Shown: positions 8,251 through 16,235, counted from the stretch's first letter. The stretch is DNA of 64,000 bases from Ilumatobacter fluminis (GCF_004364865.1 NZ_SOAU01000001.1:1426001-1490000); one strand, 5' to 3'. The notes: generated from the sequence alone by a model not told the origin. Made by a program: numbers and translations.

Positions 8251-9165
8251 TCAGCGCTCGTTGCGAACGTCGGCGGTGCGGTGACGCACCACGAACGAAC
8301 CGGCGACGAAGACCATGGCGGCCGCGGCCAGCGCGTACGCCCACATCATGCCGGAGTCGGCGAGCGGCGAACCGGTGTTCACCGCAGTGGGGGCGGGCGT
8401 GCCGTCGCTGTCGTCGCTGCCTTCTGCAGCGGCGTCGTCGCCGTCACTGTCGTCGTCACCGTCCTCGGCTGCCGGGGCGTCGGTCGTGCCGCCGTCCTCG
8501 GCGGCCTCGGTGCCGACCTCGTACTCCTGCGTGTAGAAGGTGAACGTCTCGTCCTCGAGCGAGCCGACGGCGTACACGATCAGGTTGGTCCCGGCGGTCA
8601 GGTTGACGGTCGGCACGTCGACGATCGGGTCGCCGCCGGCCGGAGCCAACTGGGCGCCGGCGATCTCGCCGGCGGGGAGGTCGAGATCGGCGCTCGCACC
8701 GTTCTCGGCGCCCTCGATCGGGCGGGCGTCGCCGACGACGAGGTCGACGGCCGGAGCCGCAGCGGTGTGGCGGACGGTCAGGCGGCCTTCACCGTCGGCG
8801 GTCGGCGCGGCGTTGTTCTCGAACGGGCTCACCGTCGGGGCGCCATCGGCGTCGAGGTGGGCGACGACGGTCCAGCTGCCCGATGCGGGCACGGCGAACT
8901 CCTCGACGGGGCCGATCACGACGTCCTCGGTGCCGGCGGCGCGGACCTCGAGGTTGGCGAGGGTCTGGCCGGCGAACGCCGACAGATCTTGGGTGTCGCC
9001 CGGCTCGAAACCGGGGATCACGACTTCACCGTCGACGGCGACGTCGACCGTTGCGCCGGGGATACCGTGCAGCAAGGTGACGTCTGCCGCGTCCTGCGCG
9101 TTCGACACGGCTGCCGGGGCGGCCGCAGCGGCGAGGACGGCGAGTCCTGCGAGCAATCTCTTCAT
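8251..9165 (-). CDS. Secreted DUF4397 surface protein, putative sortase substrate
   Basis: A 304-residue exported protein. The signal peptide is MKRLLAGLAVLAAAAAPAAVSNA. The core carries the DUF4397 pattern (VTLLHGIPGATVDVAVDGEVVIPGFEPGD..., and a repeat RLTVRHTAAAPAVDLVVGD...). An acidic linker of EDGDDDSDGDDAAAEGSDDSDG follows. The C-terminus has LADSG at the position of an LPXTG motif, then a hydrophobic helix and RHR. This is a sorting-signal layout with a non-canonical motif. A Shine-Dalgarno AAAGG precedes the ATG. DUF4397 proteins next to class F sortases are, to my knowledge, a recurrent actinobacterial pairing. The function of the domain is unknown; a wall-linked adhesin or sensor is plausible. 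Confidence 0.85.
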   Translation of the reverse strand: MKRLLAGLAVLAAAAAPAAVSNAQDAADVTLLHGIPGATVDVAVDGEVVIPGFEPGDTQDLSAFAGQTLANLEVRAAGTEDVVIGPVEEFAVPASGSWTVVAHLDADGAPTVSPFENNAAPTADGEGRLTVRHTAAAPAVDLVVGDARPIEGAENGASADLDLPAGEIAGAQLAPAGGDPIVDVPTVNLTAGTNLIVYAVGSLEDETFTFYTQEYEVGTEAAEDGGTTDAPAAEDGDDDSDGDDAAAEGSDDSDGTPAPTAVNTGSPLADSGMMWAYALAAAAMVFVAGSFVVRHRTADVRNER

Positions 9166-9217
9166 GGGTGTGCCTTTCGTCGTCGTTGGCGGTCGCCGAG
9201 GGTCGGCGATGTCGGGT

Positions 9218-9246
9218 CCTACGAATCGGGCGGCCGATGCGGATGC
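9218..9246 (-). promoter_or_regulatory. Candidate SigK-type promoter of the DUF4397-sortase operon
   Basis: On the minus strand GCATCC (9246-9241) and CGTAGG (9223-9218) are 17 bp apart, about 50 bp upstream of the DUF4397 start. This resembles the CCATCC - spacer - CGTT-like boxes reported for SigK. It would make the operon self-activating. The match is by eye only. Confidence 0.3.
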
Positions 9247-9357
9247 ACCGACGGAGAATTTCTCCCGGGTCGCGTATCACGGCCCGTCGACGAGCATCTC
9301 TGGGGGCGTGTCCCGCAGTCTGCTTCCCAACGACGAGGACGTCGTAGAGTGCACCGC

Positions 9358-9975
9358 ATGTCCCCCGACCAGCGGTTTTCTCCCGGCGACGATCTCGCCG
9401 AGCTGGTCGACGGCGCACTCGCAGGGACCCAGGCAGCGTGGGATGCGCTCGTGGTCCGTCTCGAACGGGTGGTGTGGAAGGCCGTCAACATGATGACCTA
9501 CGACGCCGACATCCGCGACGACGCCTTCGCCGCCACGTGGCTGCGGTTGGCGGAACGTCTCGACACGATCCGGGAGCCCCAGAAGCTTCCGGGCTGGCTC
9601 GCCACGACCGCCACCAACGAGGTGCGTCAGCTGTTGCGCCAGCGGGGCCGGCTCCCGGTCGGGTTGCCCGACAGCGGCCCCGATCAGCAGGGCGGCGGCC
9701 TCGGGTCGCTCCTCGACACGTTGCCCGGTGACGACGGCGACCACGAGCGCGACATGATCGCCGCCGAGGACGCCCGACAGGTCAGAGCAGCCTTCCGTCG
9801 CCTCGACGACGGGTGTCGACAGGTGATCACCGTGCTCGTCCTCACCGACCCGCCGCTGGCCTACGACCAGGCGAGCGAGCTGCTCGGCCGGCCCATCGGG
9901 TCGCTCGGGCCGACGCGTAAGCGGTGTTTGGAGAAGATCCGGACGCTGCTCGAACTCGAAGGAGATGCCGAATGA
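9358..9975 (+). CDS. ECF-type sigma factor of the CHAT/S8 locus
   Basis: A 205-residue sigma-70 family protein starting at ATG 9358. Region 2 is LVDGALAGTQAAWDALVVRLERVVWKAVNMMTYDADIRDDAFAATWLRLAERLDTIREPQKLPGWLATTATNEVRQLLR. Region 4 is AFRRLDDGCRQVITVLVLTDPPLAYDQASELLGRPIGSLGPTRKRCLEKIRTLLEL. The motifs TIREPxKLPGWL and GRPIGSLGPTRxRCLxK are typical of actinobacterial ECF factors that sit beside peptidase/CHAT genes, as I recall. No membrane anti-sigma gene is present. Its stop overlaps the start of the next gene (ATGA), pointing to a soluble regulator made in stoichiometry. It probably drives transcription of the neighbouring peptidase and CHAT genes. Confidence 0.88.
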   Translation: MSPDQRFSPGDDLAELVDGALAGTQAAWDALVVRLERVVWKAVNMMTYDADIRDDAFAATWLRLAERLDTIREPQKLPGWLATTATNEVRQLLRQRGRLPVGLPDSGPDQQGGGLGSLLDTLPGDDGDHERDMIAAEDARQVRAAFRRLDDGCRQVITVLVLTDPPLAYDQASELLGRPIGSLGPTRKRCLEKIRTLLELEGDAE

Positions 9976-10427
9976 CGAACGAGCTGATCCCCGACGACGA
10001 TCTGCTCCTGCGGATCTCCGACGCGTTCGACCGAGACCTCCCACCGGTCCCCGGTCGCTTGTCGTCGGTCGCCAGCGAGGCGTTCCAGTGGCGGCGCGCC
10101 GACGTGGCGCTGGCCGAGTTGTTGTTCGACTCGGCGCAGGAAGACCTGGTCGGCATCCGCGGTACCAGCACCGAGCGTCGCTCGTTCCGATATGCCGCCG
10201 GTGATGCCGTGGTGCGGGTGCACCTGACGGCCGCGACGATGATCGTGATGGTCGAACCACCGCTGTCGGTGACCTGTCGAGTGGAAAGCGGTGCCGGCGA
10301 CGGCTCGACGAAGGAGCACCGCACCGACGAGCTCGGCGAACTCGCCGTCGATGCGCCGGCGTTTCCCCTCCGAGTCGAGTTCGACCTGCCGGGTGGCACG
10401 TACACCACCCCGTGGATCACCGGCTGA
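9972..10427 (+). CDS. Small soluble regulator-like protein with transthyretin-like fold
   Basis: A 151-residue protein with no signal peptide or membrane helix. Residues 25-65 (RLSSVASEAFQWRRADVALAELLFDSAQEDLVGIRG) are helical and charged. The C-terminal half (TDELGELAVDAPAFPLRVEFDLPGGTYTTPWITG) has the beta-strand spacing of carboxypeptidase-regulatory/transthyretin-like domains. I do not recognise a named family. Translation is coupled to the sigma gene by a 4-bp ATGA overlap, so it is a good candidate for a non-membrane anti-sigma factor or cofactor. It faces the S8 peptidase gene, with a shared hairpin between the two stops. Confidence 0.65.
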   Translation: MTNELIPDDDLLLRISDAFDRDLPPVPGRLSSVASEAFQWRRADVALAELLFDSAQEDLVGIRGTSTERRSFRYAAGDAVVRVHLTAATMIVMVEPPLSVTCRVESGAGDGSTKEHRTDELGELAVDAPAFPLRVEFDLPGGTYTTPWITG

Positions 10428-10458
10428 CGGCTCCGGGCGCCGGTCGACCGGCCGTCAG
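10424..10458. terminator. Bidirectional hairpin between convergent genes
   Basis: CTGACGGC (10424-10431) pairs with GCCGTCAG (10451-10458). The arms contain both stop codons, TGA of the small regulator and TGA (as TCA) of the S8 peptidase. There is no T-tract. An inner palindrome CCGGTCGACCGG can extend the fold. Confidence 0.55.
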
Positions 10459-11978
10459 GCGAAGTTGACGACGGTGCCGAGACCCGGGAAGCGGTAGTGA
10501 CCGGGCCGGTCGAGCAGCCAGGAGGCAGCGTCGCCCGGACGTCCCTCGTTCCCTCGACACATCCACTCCCACGCGATCTGCGCCGCGACGATCGGGCCGG
10601 AGAACGAGGTGCCGCTCCACTTGGCCCAGCCGTCGAAGTGGTCGCCGTCGAGACGGGCCTCCGGACCGAGGTCGAAGAAGGTGCTGACGATGTCGACGCC
10701 GGGTGCGCACGCGTTCACCCACGGTCCGTAGTTCGTGAACCACGCCGGGCCGTCGGGCCCGAGCGCGCCGACCCCGATCACGTTCTCGAACGACGCCGGC
10801 CACGTGGGTCTGCACACACCGTCGTTCCCGGCCGACGCCACGAACACGACCCGTTGTTGGATGAGGTCGTCCGACCCCGGCTCGGGACGGGCGTAGCGAG
10901 CCTGGATCTTGGCGATTGCGTGGGCGATCGCCACGGGTGGGTCGTTCTCGTCGCAGAACCCGCCGAACGACATCGTCACGATGTCGTACGAGGGCTCCTC
11001 GGCGTCGAGATCGAACTTGTCGAGGAGGATGCGAGCGATGGTGGCGTCGTCGGTGTCGCCGTAGGAGCTGATCGCGCGTTCGCAGTCGACCTTGGCACCC
11101 GGAGCCAGGTTGGCGAAGATCCCGGCGATGAAGGTGCCGTGGCCGGCGGCAGGGTCGAGTACCCGGTTGTCGTCGCCGTCCCAGTCGTCCGGGTCGCTCG
11201 CCATCAGACACGTCGCCAGCAGATCCTTTGCAGCCTGCGCGGCCGGGTTGATCGATGCGCCGGCACAGACGATGTCGGGCCAGGCGCCGGTGTCGAGCAC
11301 GAGCACCTTGCATGCCGTGCCCTTGATCGCTTTCCGATGCGACCGCTCGTCGTGCGAGAGCGCCACCGACGGCATCGCCGAGGTGAACCGGGGCCCCTCG
11401 ACCTGACCGGTCCACCACCCGCACGGCGGTTGACAGCCGCACGACGAGTGACCGCCGGGGTAGGGGGTGCCGCCGGGGTAGGGGGTGCCGCCCGGGTACG
11501 GGGTGCCGCCCGGGTACGGCGTGCCGCCCGGGTACGGCGTGCCGCCCGGGTACGGCGTGCCGCCGGGGTACGGGGTGCCGCCCGGGTACGGCGTGCCGCC
11601 GGGGTACGGGGTGCCGCCGGGGTAGGGAGTGCCGCCCGGGTACGGGGTGCCGCCGGGGGATGGTGACGCGTGCGGGTGGACGAACAGGACGTGGTTCGGC
11701 TGCGCCTCGATGTCGTCCCGGCGGAGCTCGTCGACCACGGCAATCGGGTCGGGTACGCCACGCACGACCACCAGATCGTCGCCGGACGGTTCTTCGATGC
11801 CACCGAACACGTCGTCGACCACCAGGCCGTCCTTCGCGGTGAGCCCGAGGCGGCGAGCGATCAGGTCGACGGAGCTACGCCGGACGATCACCTGGTTCGG
11901 GCGATAGGCGAACGACTCGGCGTCGTTCGAGCGGAACTGAACCCGGTCGTCCCACGGTGTCACGGGCATGTCGGCCAT
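10455..11978 (-). CDS. Cytoplasmic subtilisin-like (S8) serine peptidase with PGGTPY-repeat linker
   Basis: A 507-residue S8 peptidase. The triad is Asp229 (VLVLDTGAW), His280 (GHGTFIAGIF) and Ser458 (WSGTSFSGPIVAAQ). Residues 1-105 form a prodomain-like N-terminal part (RPNQVIVRRSSVDLIARRLGL...IEAQPNHVLFV). It is joined to the catalytic domain by about eleven tandem PGGTPY hexapeptides and a Cys-rich SSCGCQPPCGWW stretch. The N-terminus has no signal peptide, which is unusual for a subtilase and implies intracellular action. A good Shine-Dalgarno (GAAAGG) precedes the ATG. It is divergent from the CHAT gene, with starts about 50 bp apart, and convergent with the sigma/regulator pair. The likely role is a proteolytic effector or processor of the CHAT protein or of the regulator. 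Confidence 0.88.
   Translation of the reverse strand: MADMPVTPWDDRVQFRSNDAESFAYRPNQVIVRRSSVDLIARRLGLTAKDGLVVDDVFGGIEEPSGDDLVVVRGVPDPIAVVDELRRDDIEAQPNHVLFVHPHASPSPGGTPYPGGTPYPGGTPYPGGTPYPGGTPYPGGTPYPGGTPYPGGTPYPGGTPYPGGTPYPGGTPYPGGHSSCGCQPPCGWWTGQVEGPRFTSAMPSVALSHDERSHRKAIKGTACKVLVLDTGAWPDIVCAGASINPAAQAAKDLLATCLMASDPDDWDGDDNRVLDPAAGHGTFIAGIFANLAPGAKVDCERAISSYGDTDDATIARILLDKFDLDAEEPSYDIVTMSFGGFCDENDPPVAIAHAIAKIQARYARPEPGSDDLIQQRVVFVASAGNDGVCRPTWPASFENVIGVGALGPDGPAWFTNYGPWVNACAPGVDIVSTFFDLGPEARLDGDHFDGWAKWSGTSFSGPIVAAQIAWEWMCRGNEGRPGDAASWLLDRPGHYRFPGLGTVVNFA
11455..11658 (-). repeat. Tandem 18-bp repeat encoding PGGTPY
   Basis: About eleven near-identical 18-bp units (core GTGCCGCC on the plus strand) encode PGGTPY in the S8 peptidase linker. 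Units differ mainly at wobble positions (CCGGGTAC, GGGGTAC or GGGGTAG before the core). Copy number is likely variable between strains. Confidence 0.9.
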
Positions 11979-12024
11979 CTCGGAACCTTTCGACGGTGAA
12001 GCACTGATCGTGCGATCATGTCAC

Positions 12025-14526
12025 GTGCCCACCTCCGTCCCGGACGAATTCCGTAGTGTCGCCGACTGGGACCGCATGATCCAGGCCGATCCGTTAGGCA
12101 CGATCGCCGCGGCGTCACGGCTCGCCGAACGGTCGGACGACCCCCAGGCGCTGGTCCTCGCCCTCTGGGCGAGGAGTCGGGCTCAGCTCGATCTGGGCCG
12201 GGTGGCGGAGGCGACGGCCTCGGCCCGTGCGGCGCTCGCCGGGCTCGACGAGTCGGTCGGCCCGCATGTTCGCGATGCGGTCGTGCTCAGCTCGGCCGCG
12301 CTCCTCACGGAGTCGGGTGACGTCGACGGAGGCCTCGAGGTGCTCGACTCGCTGTGGGACCAGGTCGACGACGACATCGGTCGGGCCAGGATCGAACTGC
12401 AACGGGCCTACATCCTGCATCACGCCGGCCGACTGGTCGATGCCCTCGCCCATCTCGATCGCGGCGAGTCGCTGTTCGGCGGCGAGGCGGAGGCCCGCGA
12501 CCGGAATCGGCTGCACGGGCATCGCGGCCTCGTCCTGCTCCAGCAGGGGAGGTTCGAGGAAGCCGAGACCGACCTCGTCGTGGCGCAGCGATACGCCGAC
12601 GAGAGCGGGATGTCCGCTGCGGCAGCGCTCGGCGTGGGCAACCGCGCCGTTCTCTACGGTCGGTCGCGTCGGCTCGCCGACGCGGTTCGCGCGTTCGACG
12701 AGGCGATCGAGCGGTATGCCGCGATCGGCAGCCCGGCACGTCACGTCGCACTCATCGAGATCGACCGCGCCGAGGTGCTGATGCACAGCGGGATGGTGCT
12801 CGACGCCGTCTCGGCAGCGAGACGTGCCGTCGAACTGGTCGAGCCGACGGGCAACCGGGTGATGCTCGGCGACGCGCAGCTGCTCGCCGCACGCGCCGAG
12901 CTGGCCGCCGGGCTGTCGTCGGCCGAGATCTCGGCCGAGCGTGCCGCTGCGGTGTTCGAGTCCAGTCGGCGACCCGACATGGTGCTCCACGCTGCGTCCG
13001 TCGCCGTGCACGCACGGCTGCGGTCGGCGGACGCCATCGGCGCCGACGACGCACTCATCGAGGCCGCTCCGTTCGTCGAGCGGTTCCGGTCACTCGGGTG
13101 GGACCGCCAGGCCGACGATCTCGTGCTCGAGCGCATCAGACTGGCGGCGAGAACCGATCGCGTCGAGCTCGTGCGGGACGACATCGAGACCGTGCGGAGC
13201 GGTGCGACGAGTTCGCAGCGCGACGTTGCCCTGTCGGGGCTGCTGGCCGAGGCGATCGCCCGTCGGGCCGACGGACGACCGTCGGCTGCGATGGAGGCGG
13301 CGAAGCGCGGACTCGGCCACCTCGACAGCATCGTCGCCGAGACGACCACGCTCGAGGAGCGATCGGCGATGATGCGTGTCGGCGCCGACCTCAGCAACCT
13401 GATCATCGACGTGGCCGTCGAGCTGGGTGACGCCGACACCGTGCTCGCCGCCGCCGAGGGGACCCGGGCGCGAGCGCTCCACGACGAGTTGAGCGAGCGC
13501 GAACGGCATCGGCCGCTCACCGAGGACGGCGCCGTCCGCCTCCGGCGAGAACTGATGTCCCGTCTCGATCGACGCACGCTGATCGAGTGGGTCGTGGCCA
13601 ACGGTCGGGTGCACGCCGTCGTCGTCGACGCCAGCGGCCTCCGGCTCGTCGACGTCGCTTCGGTGGGCGACGTCGTCCGAGCGCGCGATCGCGTGTTGGT
13701 CCAGCTCGACGTCGCCGCCACCGACCCCGACGGTTCGAGCGTTCGGGCCGAGCGGGCGATCGGGTTGCTCGACGCGTTGCTGCTCGAACCGCTGAAGCTG
13801 CCCCACGAAGGCGGCATCGTCGTCGTGCCCGTCGACCTGCTGCACGGCGTCCCATGGTCGGGGATGACCACCTTGTCGCGGCGACCGTTCGCGCTCGCAC
13901 CGAACGCCCAGCTCTGGCTCGAAGCCGATCGCCGCGCAGGGACGCCGGCCCGTTCGGCGGCGCTCGTGGTCGGCCCCGACGTCGCCGGTGCCGACACCGA
14001 GCGTGCCGCCGTCGAGCGGAGCCACCCGTCGGCTGCGATTGCATCCGGGGCGGGCGCCACTGCGGCCGCACTCGCGTCGATGCTGACGGGCGACGGGCTG
14101 GTACACGTCGCCGCCCATGGGCGCTTCCGGTCCGATCGACCGCTCCTGTCGACGTTGTTGCTCGATGGGGGAGAGGTCACGCTGCACGACGCCGTGCCGG
14201 CTCGGGTCGCCAGCCGACTTGTCGTCTTGTCGAGTTGCGAGGGCGGGGCACAGGGCACGTCCGACGGTGCCGAGGTGCTCGGGCTCGGTGCCGTGCTGCT
14301 CGCCCGTGGCGCGGCGTCGGTGATCGCCCCGCTGACCGCCGTGCGCGACCTCGAGTGCGGCGAGTTCGTCGCCGAGGTGCACGACGAACTCGCTCGCGGC
14401 GAATCGGCGGCGGTTGCCCTCGCGAACGTGCGGACGCGCTGGTTGGACGACGACGATCTGAGTCGCTGGGCGGTCGCATCGTCGTTCTCGTGCTTCGGTT
14501 CGGGCGCCTCGACGGTCGGCGCGTGA
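12025..14526 (+). CDS. TPR-like protein with C-terminal CHAT (caspase-fold) peptidase domain
   Basis: An 833-residue protein counted from GTG 12025. Residues 1 to about 480 are helical hairpin repeats of TPR type (ALVLALWARSRAQLDLGRVAEATASARAALAGLD; QQGRFEEAETDLVVAQRYADESG). The last about 260 residues are a CHAT domain. The putative dyad is His698 in LVHVAAHGRF and Cys738 in LVVLSSCEGG, followed by GTSDGAEVLGLGAVLLARGAASVIAPL. CHAT proteins are caspase/separase relatives. Neighbouring S8 and sigma genes suggest a proteolytic cascade or conflict response in the cytoplasm. Start choice is uncertain: GTG 12010 and ATG 11968 are in frame, but the latter overlaps the divergent S8 start and lacks a ribosome site. 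Confidence 0.88.
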   Translation: MPTSVPDEFRSVADWDRMIQADPLGTIAAASRLAERSDDPQALVLALWARSRAQLDLGRVAEATASARAALAGLDESVGPHVRDAVVLSSAALLTESGDVDGGLEVLDSLWDQVDDDIGRARIELQRAYILHHAGRLVDALAHLDRGESLFGGEAEARDRNRLHGHRGLVLLQQGRFEEAETDLVVAQRYADESGMSAAAALGVGNRAVLYGRSRRLADAVRAFDEAIERYAAIGSPARHVALIEIDRAEVLMHSGMVLDAVSAARRAVELVEPTGNRVMLGDAQLLAARAELAAGLSSAEISAERAAAVFESSRRPDMVLHAASVAVHARLRSADAIGADDALIEAAPFVERFRSLGWDRQADDLVLERIRLAARTDRVELVRDDIETVRSGATSSQRDVALSGLLAEAIARRADGRPSAAMEAAKRGLGHLDSIVAETTTLEERSAMMRVGADLSNLIIDVAVELGDADTVLAAAEGTRARALHDELSERERHRPLTEDGAVRLRRELMSRLDRRTLIEWVVANGRVHAVVVDASGLRLVDVASVGDVVRARDRVLVQLDVAATDPDGSSVRAERAIGLLDALLLEPLKLPHEGGIVVVPVDLLHGVPWSGMTTLSRRPFALAPNAQLWLEADRRAGTPARSAALVVGPDVAGADTERAAVERSHPSAAIASGAGATAAALASMLTGDGLVHVAAHGRFRSDRPLLSTLLLDGGEVTLHDAVPARVASRLVVLSSCEGGAQGTSDGAEVLGLGAVLLARGAASVIAPLTAVRDLECGEFVAEVHDELARGESAAVALANVRTRWLDDDDLSRWAVASSFSCFGSGASTVGA

Positions 14527-14537
14527 CGCCGACCGTC
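14511..14537. terminator. Bidirectional hairpin between CHAT and enoyl-CoA hydratase genes
   Basis: GACGGTCGGCG (14511-14521) pairs perfectly with CGCCGACCGTC (14527-14537) around the loop CGTGA. The CHAT stop TGA lies in the loop, and the opposing gene's stop (14536-14538) overlaps the right arm. Confidence 0.65.
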
Positions 14538-15306
14538 AGAACTGTCCGTGGCGGCCCTCGCCCCCGGCGAAGCGGGTCGCCCCCTCGAGCGTTTCGCCCG
14601 ACGCGATGACCTGCAGACCCAGCACCGTCTCGTTGGCCATGGCCTCGTCGATCGACATGCCCCACTGCTCGTAGCTCGATCGACGGTCGGAACGCATGCA
14701 CCCCTGCGGGAATCCGGCGATCTGCTTGGCCAGCACGATCGCCTCCGTGAGGGCGCCGCCGGGTTCGGCCAGCCGATTGGCCAGGCCCATCGAGCGAGCC
14801 TCGTCGCCGCTGACGCCGCGTCCGGTCAGGATCAGGTCGAGCGCGTGGCTGTGGCCGATGAGGCGCGGCAGCCGCACGGTGCCTCCGTCGATGAGCGGCA
14901 CGCCCCAACGTCGGCAGTAGACACCGAACACCGCGTCGGTCGCGGCGACCCGGAGATCGCACAGGAGTGCCAACTCGAGGCCGCCTGCGACGGCGAAACC
15001 CTCGACGGCGGCGATGACCGGCTTCGTGAACGACATCCGACTCGGTCCCATCGGACCGTCGACGCGCATGTCGTCGACGACCCGATTCCCTCGACCGTCG
15101 GACACGCCCTTGAGGTCGGCGCCTGCGCAGAACGTGCCGCCGGCACCGGTGAGCACGGCGACGAGCGCGTCGTCATCGGTCTCGAAGGAGCGGAACGCCT
15201 CGGCGAGCGCGTCGGCGGTGGGCCGGTCGACGGCGTTGCGGACCTCGGGGCGATCGATCGTGATGATGCGAACGGGGCCGTCGGTGTCGGTGCGCACGGT
15301 GCTCAT
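14536..15306 (-). CDS. Enoyl-CoA hydratase/isomerase family protein
   Basis: A 256-residue crotonase-fold protein from ATG 15306. Typical blocks are RIITIDRPEVRNAVDRPTADALAEAFRSFE, LTGAGGTFCAGADLKG (the oxyanion-hole GA-D-L), KPVIAAVEGFAVAGGLELALLCDLRVAATDAVFG, WGVPLIDGGTVRLPRLIG, and TGRGVSGDEARSMGLANRL. One of the two catalytic glutamates of true hydratases is not obvious: the GVPLIDGGT segment lacks the E of GxxPxxGG. The exact reaction on the acyl-CoA is therefore open. It is divergent from the DNA glycosylase gene, with starts 34 bp apart. Confidence 0.87.
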   Translation of the reverse strand: MSTVRTDTDGPVRIITIDRPEVRNAVDRPTADALAEAFRSFETDDDALVAVLTGAGGTFCAGADLKGVSDGRGNRVVDDMRVDGPMGPSRMSFTKPVIAAVEGFAVAGGLELALLCDLRVAATDAVFGVYCRRWGVPLIDGGTVRLPRLIGHSHALDLILTGRGVSGDEARSMGLANRLAEPGGALTEAIVLAKQIAGFPQGCMRSDRRSSYEQWGMSIDEAMANETVLGLQVIASGETLEGATRFAGGEGRHGQF

Positions 15307-15340
15307 GGACGGACGGTACCGAACCCGTACGATCACCTCC

Positions 15341-16207
15341 GTGCCCGAAGGTGACACCCTGCGGATCCTGGCGACCAAGATCGACGACCGACTGTCGGGC
15401 CGTCGGGTCGAACGATCGATCATGCGCGATCCACGGCTCGCCGGACGCGAGCTGGCAGGCACGACGCTGGTCGACGCCGACGCCTACGGCAAACACCTCT
15501 TCGTCCGCTTCGACGACGGTCGCAGCCTCCACGCGCATCTGAACATGGACGGCAAGTTCAAGGTGTCACGGCGGTCGACGGCCCCCGAGTGGAAGCGGCG
15601 GGTCGAGTTGCACCTCGCCGACGGTGGATCGCTCGTCGGTGAGGCGGTGCCGATCCTCGAGCTGATCGACACCGGTGCCGAGCACGAGATCACCGACCGG
15701 CTCGGCCCCGATCTCTGCGCCACCGCCGGCCCGCCGGATCCAGCGCTGTCGGCCGAGCGGCTCCGCACCGGGGTGGCGACCCCGCTGTCCGGGGCGATGC
15801 TCGACCAGCGTCTGGTCGCCGGGTGGGGCAATGTCTACGCCAACGACGTCCCGTTCATCTGTGGCGTGTCGCCGCACCAGCCCGTCGACTCGATCGACGG
15901 GCTCGAACAGCTCGCGGGGGTGGGGACGGCCTTGATCCGCACGAACGCCCGACTCGGCTTCCAGAACACCGTCGGGAAGCGACTCCGGACCGATGCGACG
16001 TGGATGCACGGACGGGGACGACGTCCGTGTCCGATGTGCGGCGAGCGGTTGCGCTACCTGCCCGAGCGTGAGACCGCCTGGGGGCGGTCGATCACCTGGT
16101 GCGAGCACTGTCAACCGTCGGGAGACACCGGCAGCGTCGACATGCGGCGGGTGAAGCGCTTGATCGGTCTGCATCCGGCCGTGCGCGAGGCGGTCTTTCC
16201 GCGCTGA
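15341..16207 (+). CDS. Fpg/Nei family DNA glycosylase (endonuclease VIII-like)
   Basis: A 288-residue protein from GTG 15341. The mature N-terminus Pro-Glu-Gly (VPEGDTLRILATKI) supplies the catalytic Schiff-base proline and glutamate of Nei enzymes. GKHLFVRFDDGRSLHAHLNMDGKFKV is the conserved N-terminal barrel. The H2TH region is ALSAERLRTGVATPLSGAMLDQRLVAGWGNVYANDVPF. A C-terminal zinc finger CPMC...CEHC ends the protein. It excises oxidised bases, chiefly pyrimidines, and nicks the DNA by beta-elimination (base excision repair). The length and zinc finger match actinobacterial Nei proteins. Confidence 0.9.
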   Translation: MPEGDTLRILATKIDDRLSGRRVERSIMRDPRLAGRELAGTTLVDADAYGKHLFVRFDDGRSLHAHLNMDGKFKVSRRSTAPEWKRRVELHLADGGSLVGEAVPILELIDTGAEHEITDRLGPDLCATAGPPDPALSAERLRTGVATPLSGAMLDQRLVAGWGNVYANDVPFICGVSPHQPVDSIDGLEQLAGVGTALIRTNARLGFQNTVGKRLRTDATWMHGRGRRPCPMCGERLRYLPERETAWGRSITWCEHCQPSGDTGSVDMRRVKRLIGLHPAVREAVFPR

Positions 16208-16208
16208 A

Positions 16209-16235
16209 GGGGGCCGTGCCGGCGGCACGACCCCC
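16209..16235. terminator. Bidirectional hairpin after the nei-like gene
   Basis: GGGGGCCGTGCC (16209-16220) pairs with GGCACGACCCCC (16224-16235) with one mismatch and a 3-nt loop. It lies between the convergent glycosylase and LPKTG-protein genes. Confidence 0.65.

Noticed and set aside
11455-11658. Regular 18-bp repeats considered as a CRISPR array
   Set aside because: There are no unique spacers; the period is six codons and the unit encodes PGGTPY in a conserved gene.
11982-12011. GGAAC and CGT boxes in the S8-CHAT gap as an ECF promoter
   Set aside because: The spacing is 22 bp, too long for an ECF promoter; no better pair was found by eye.
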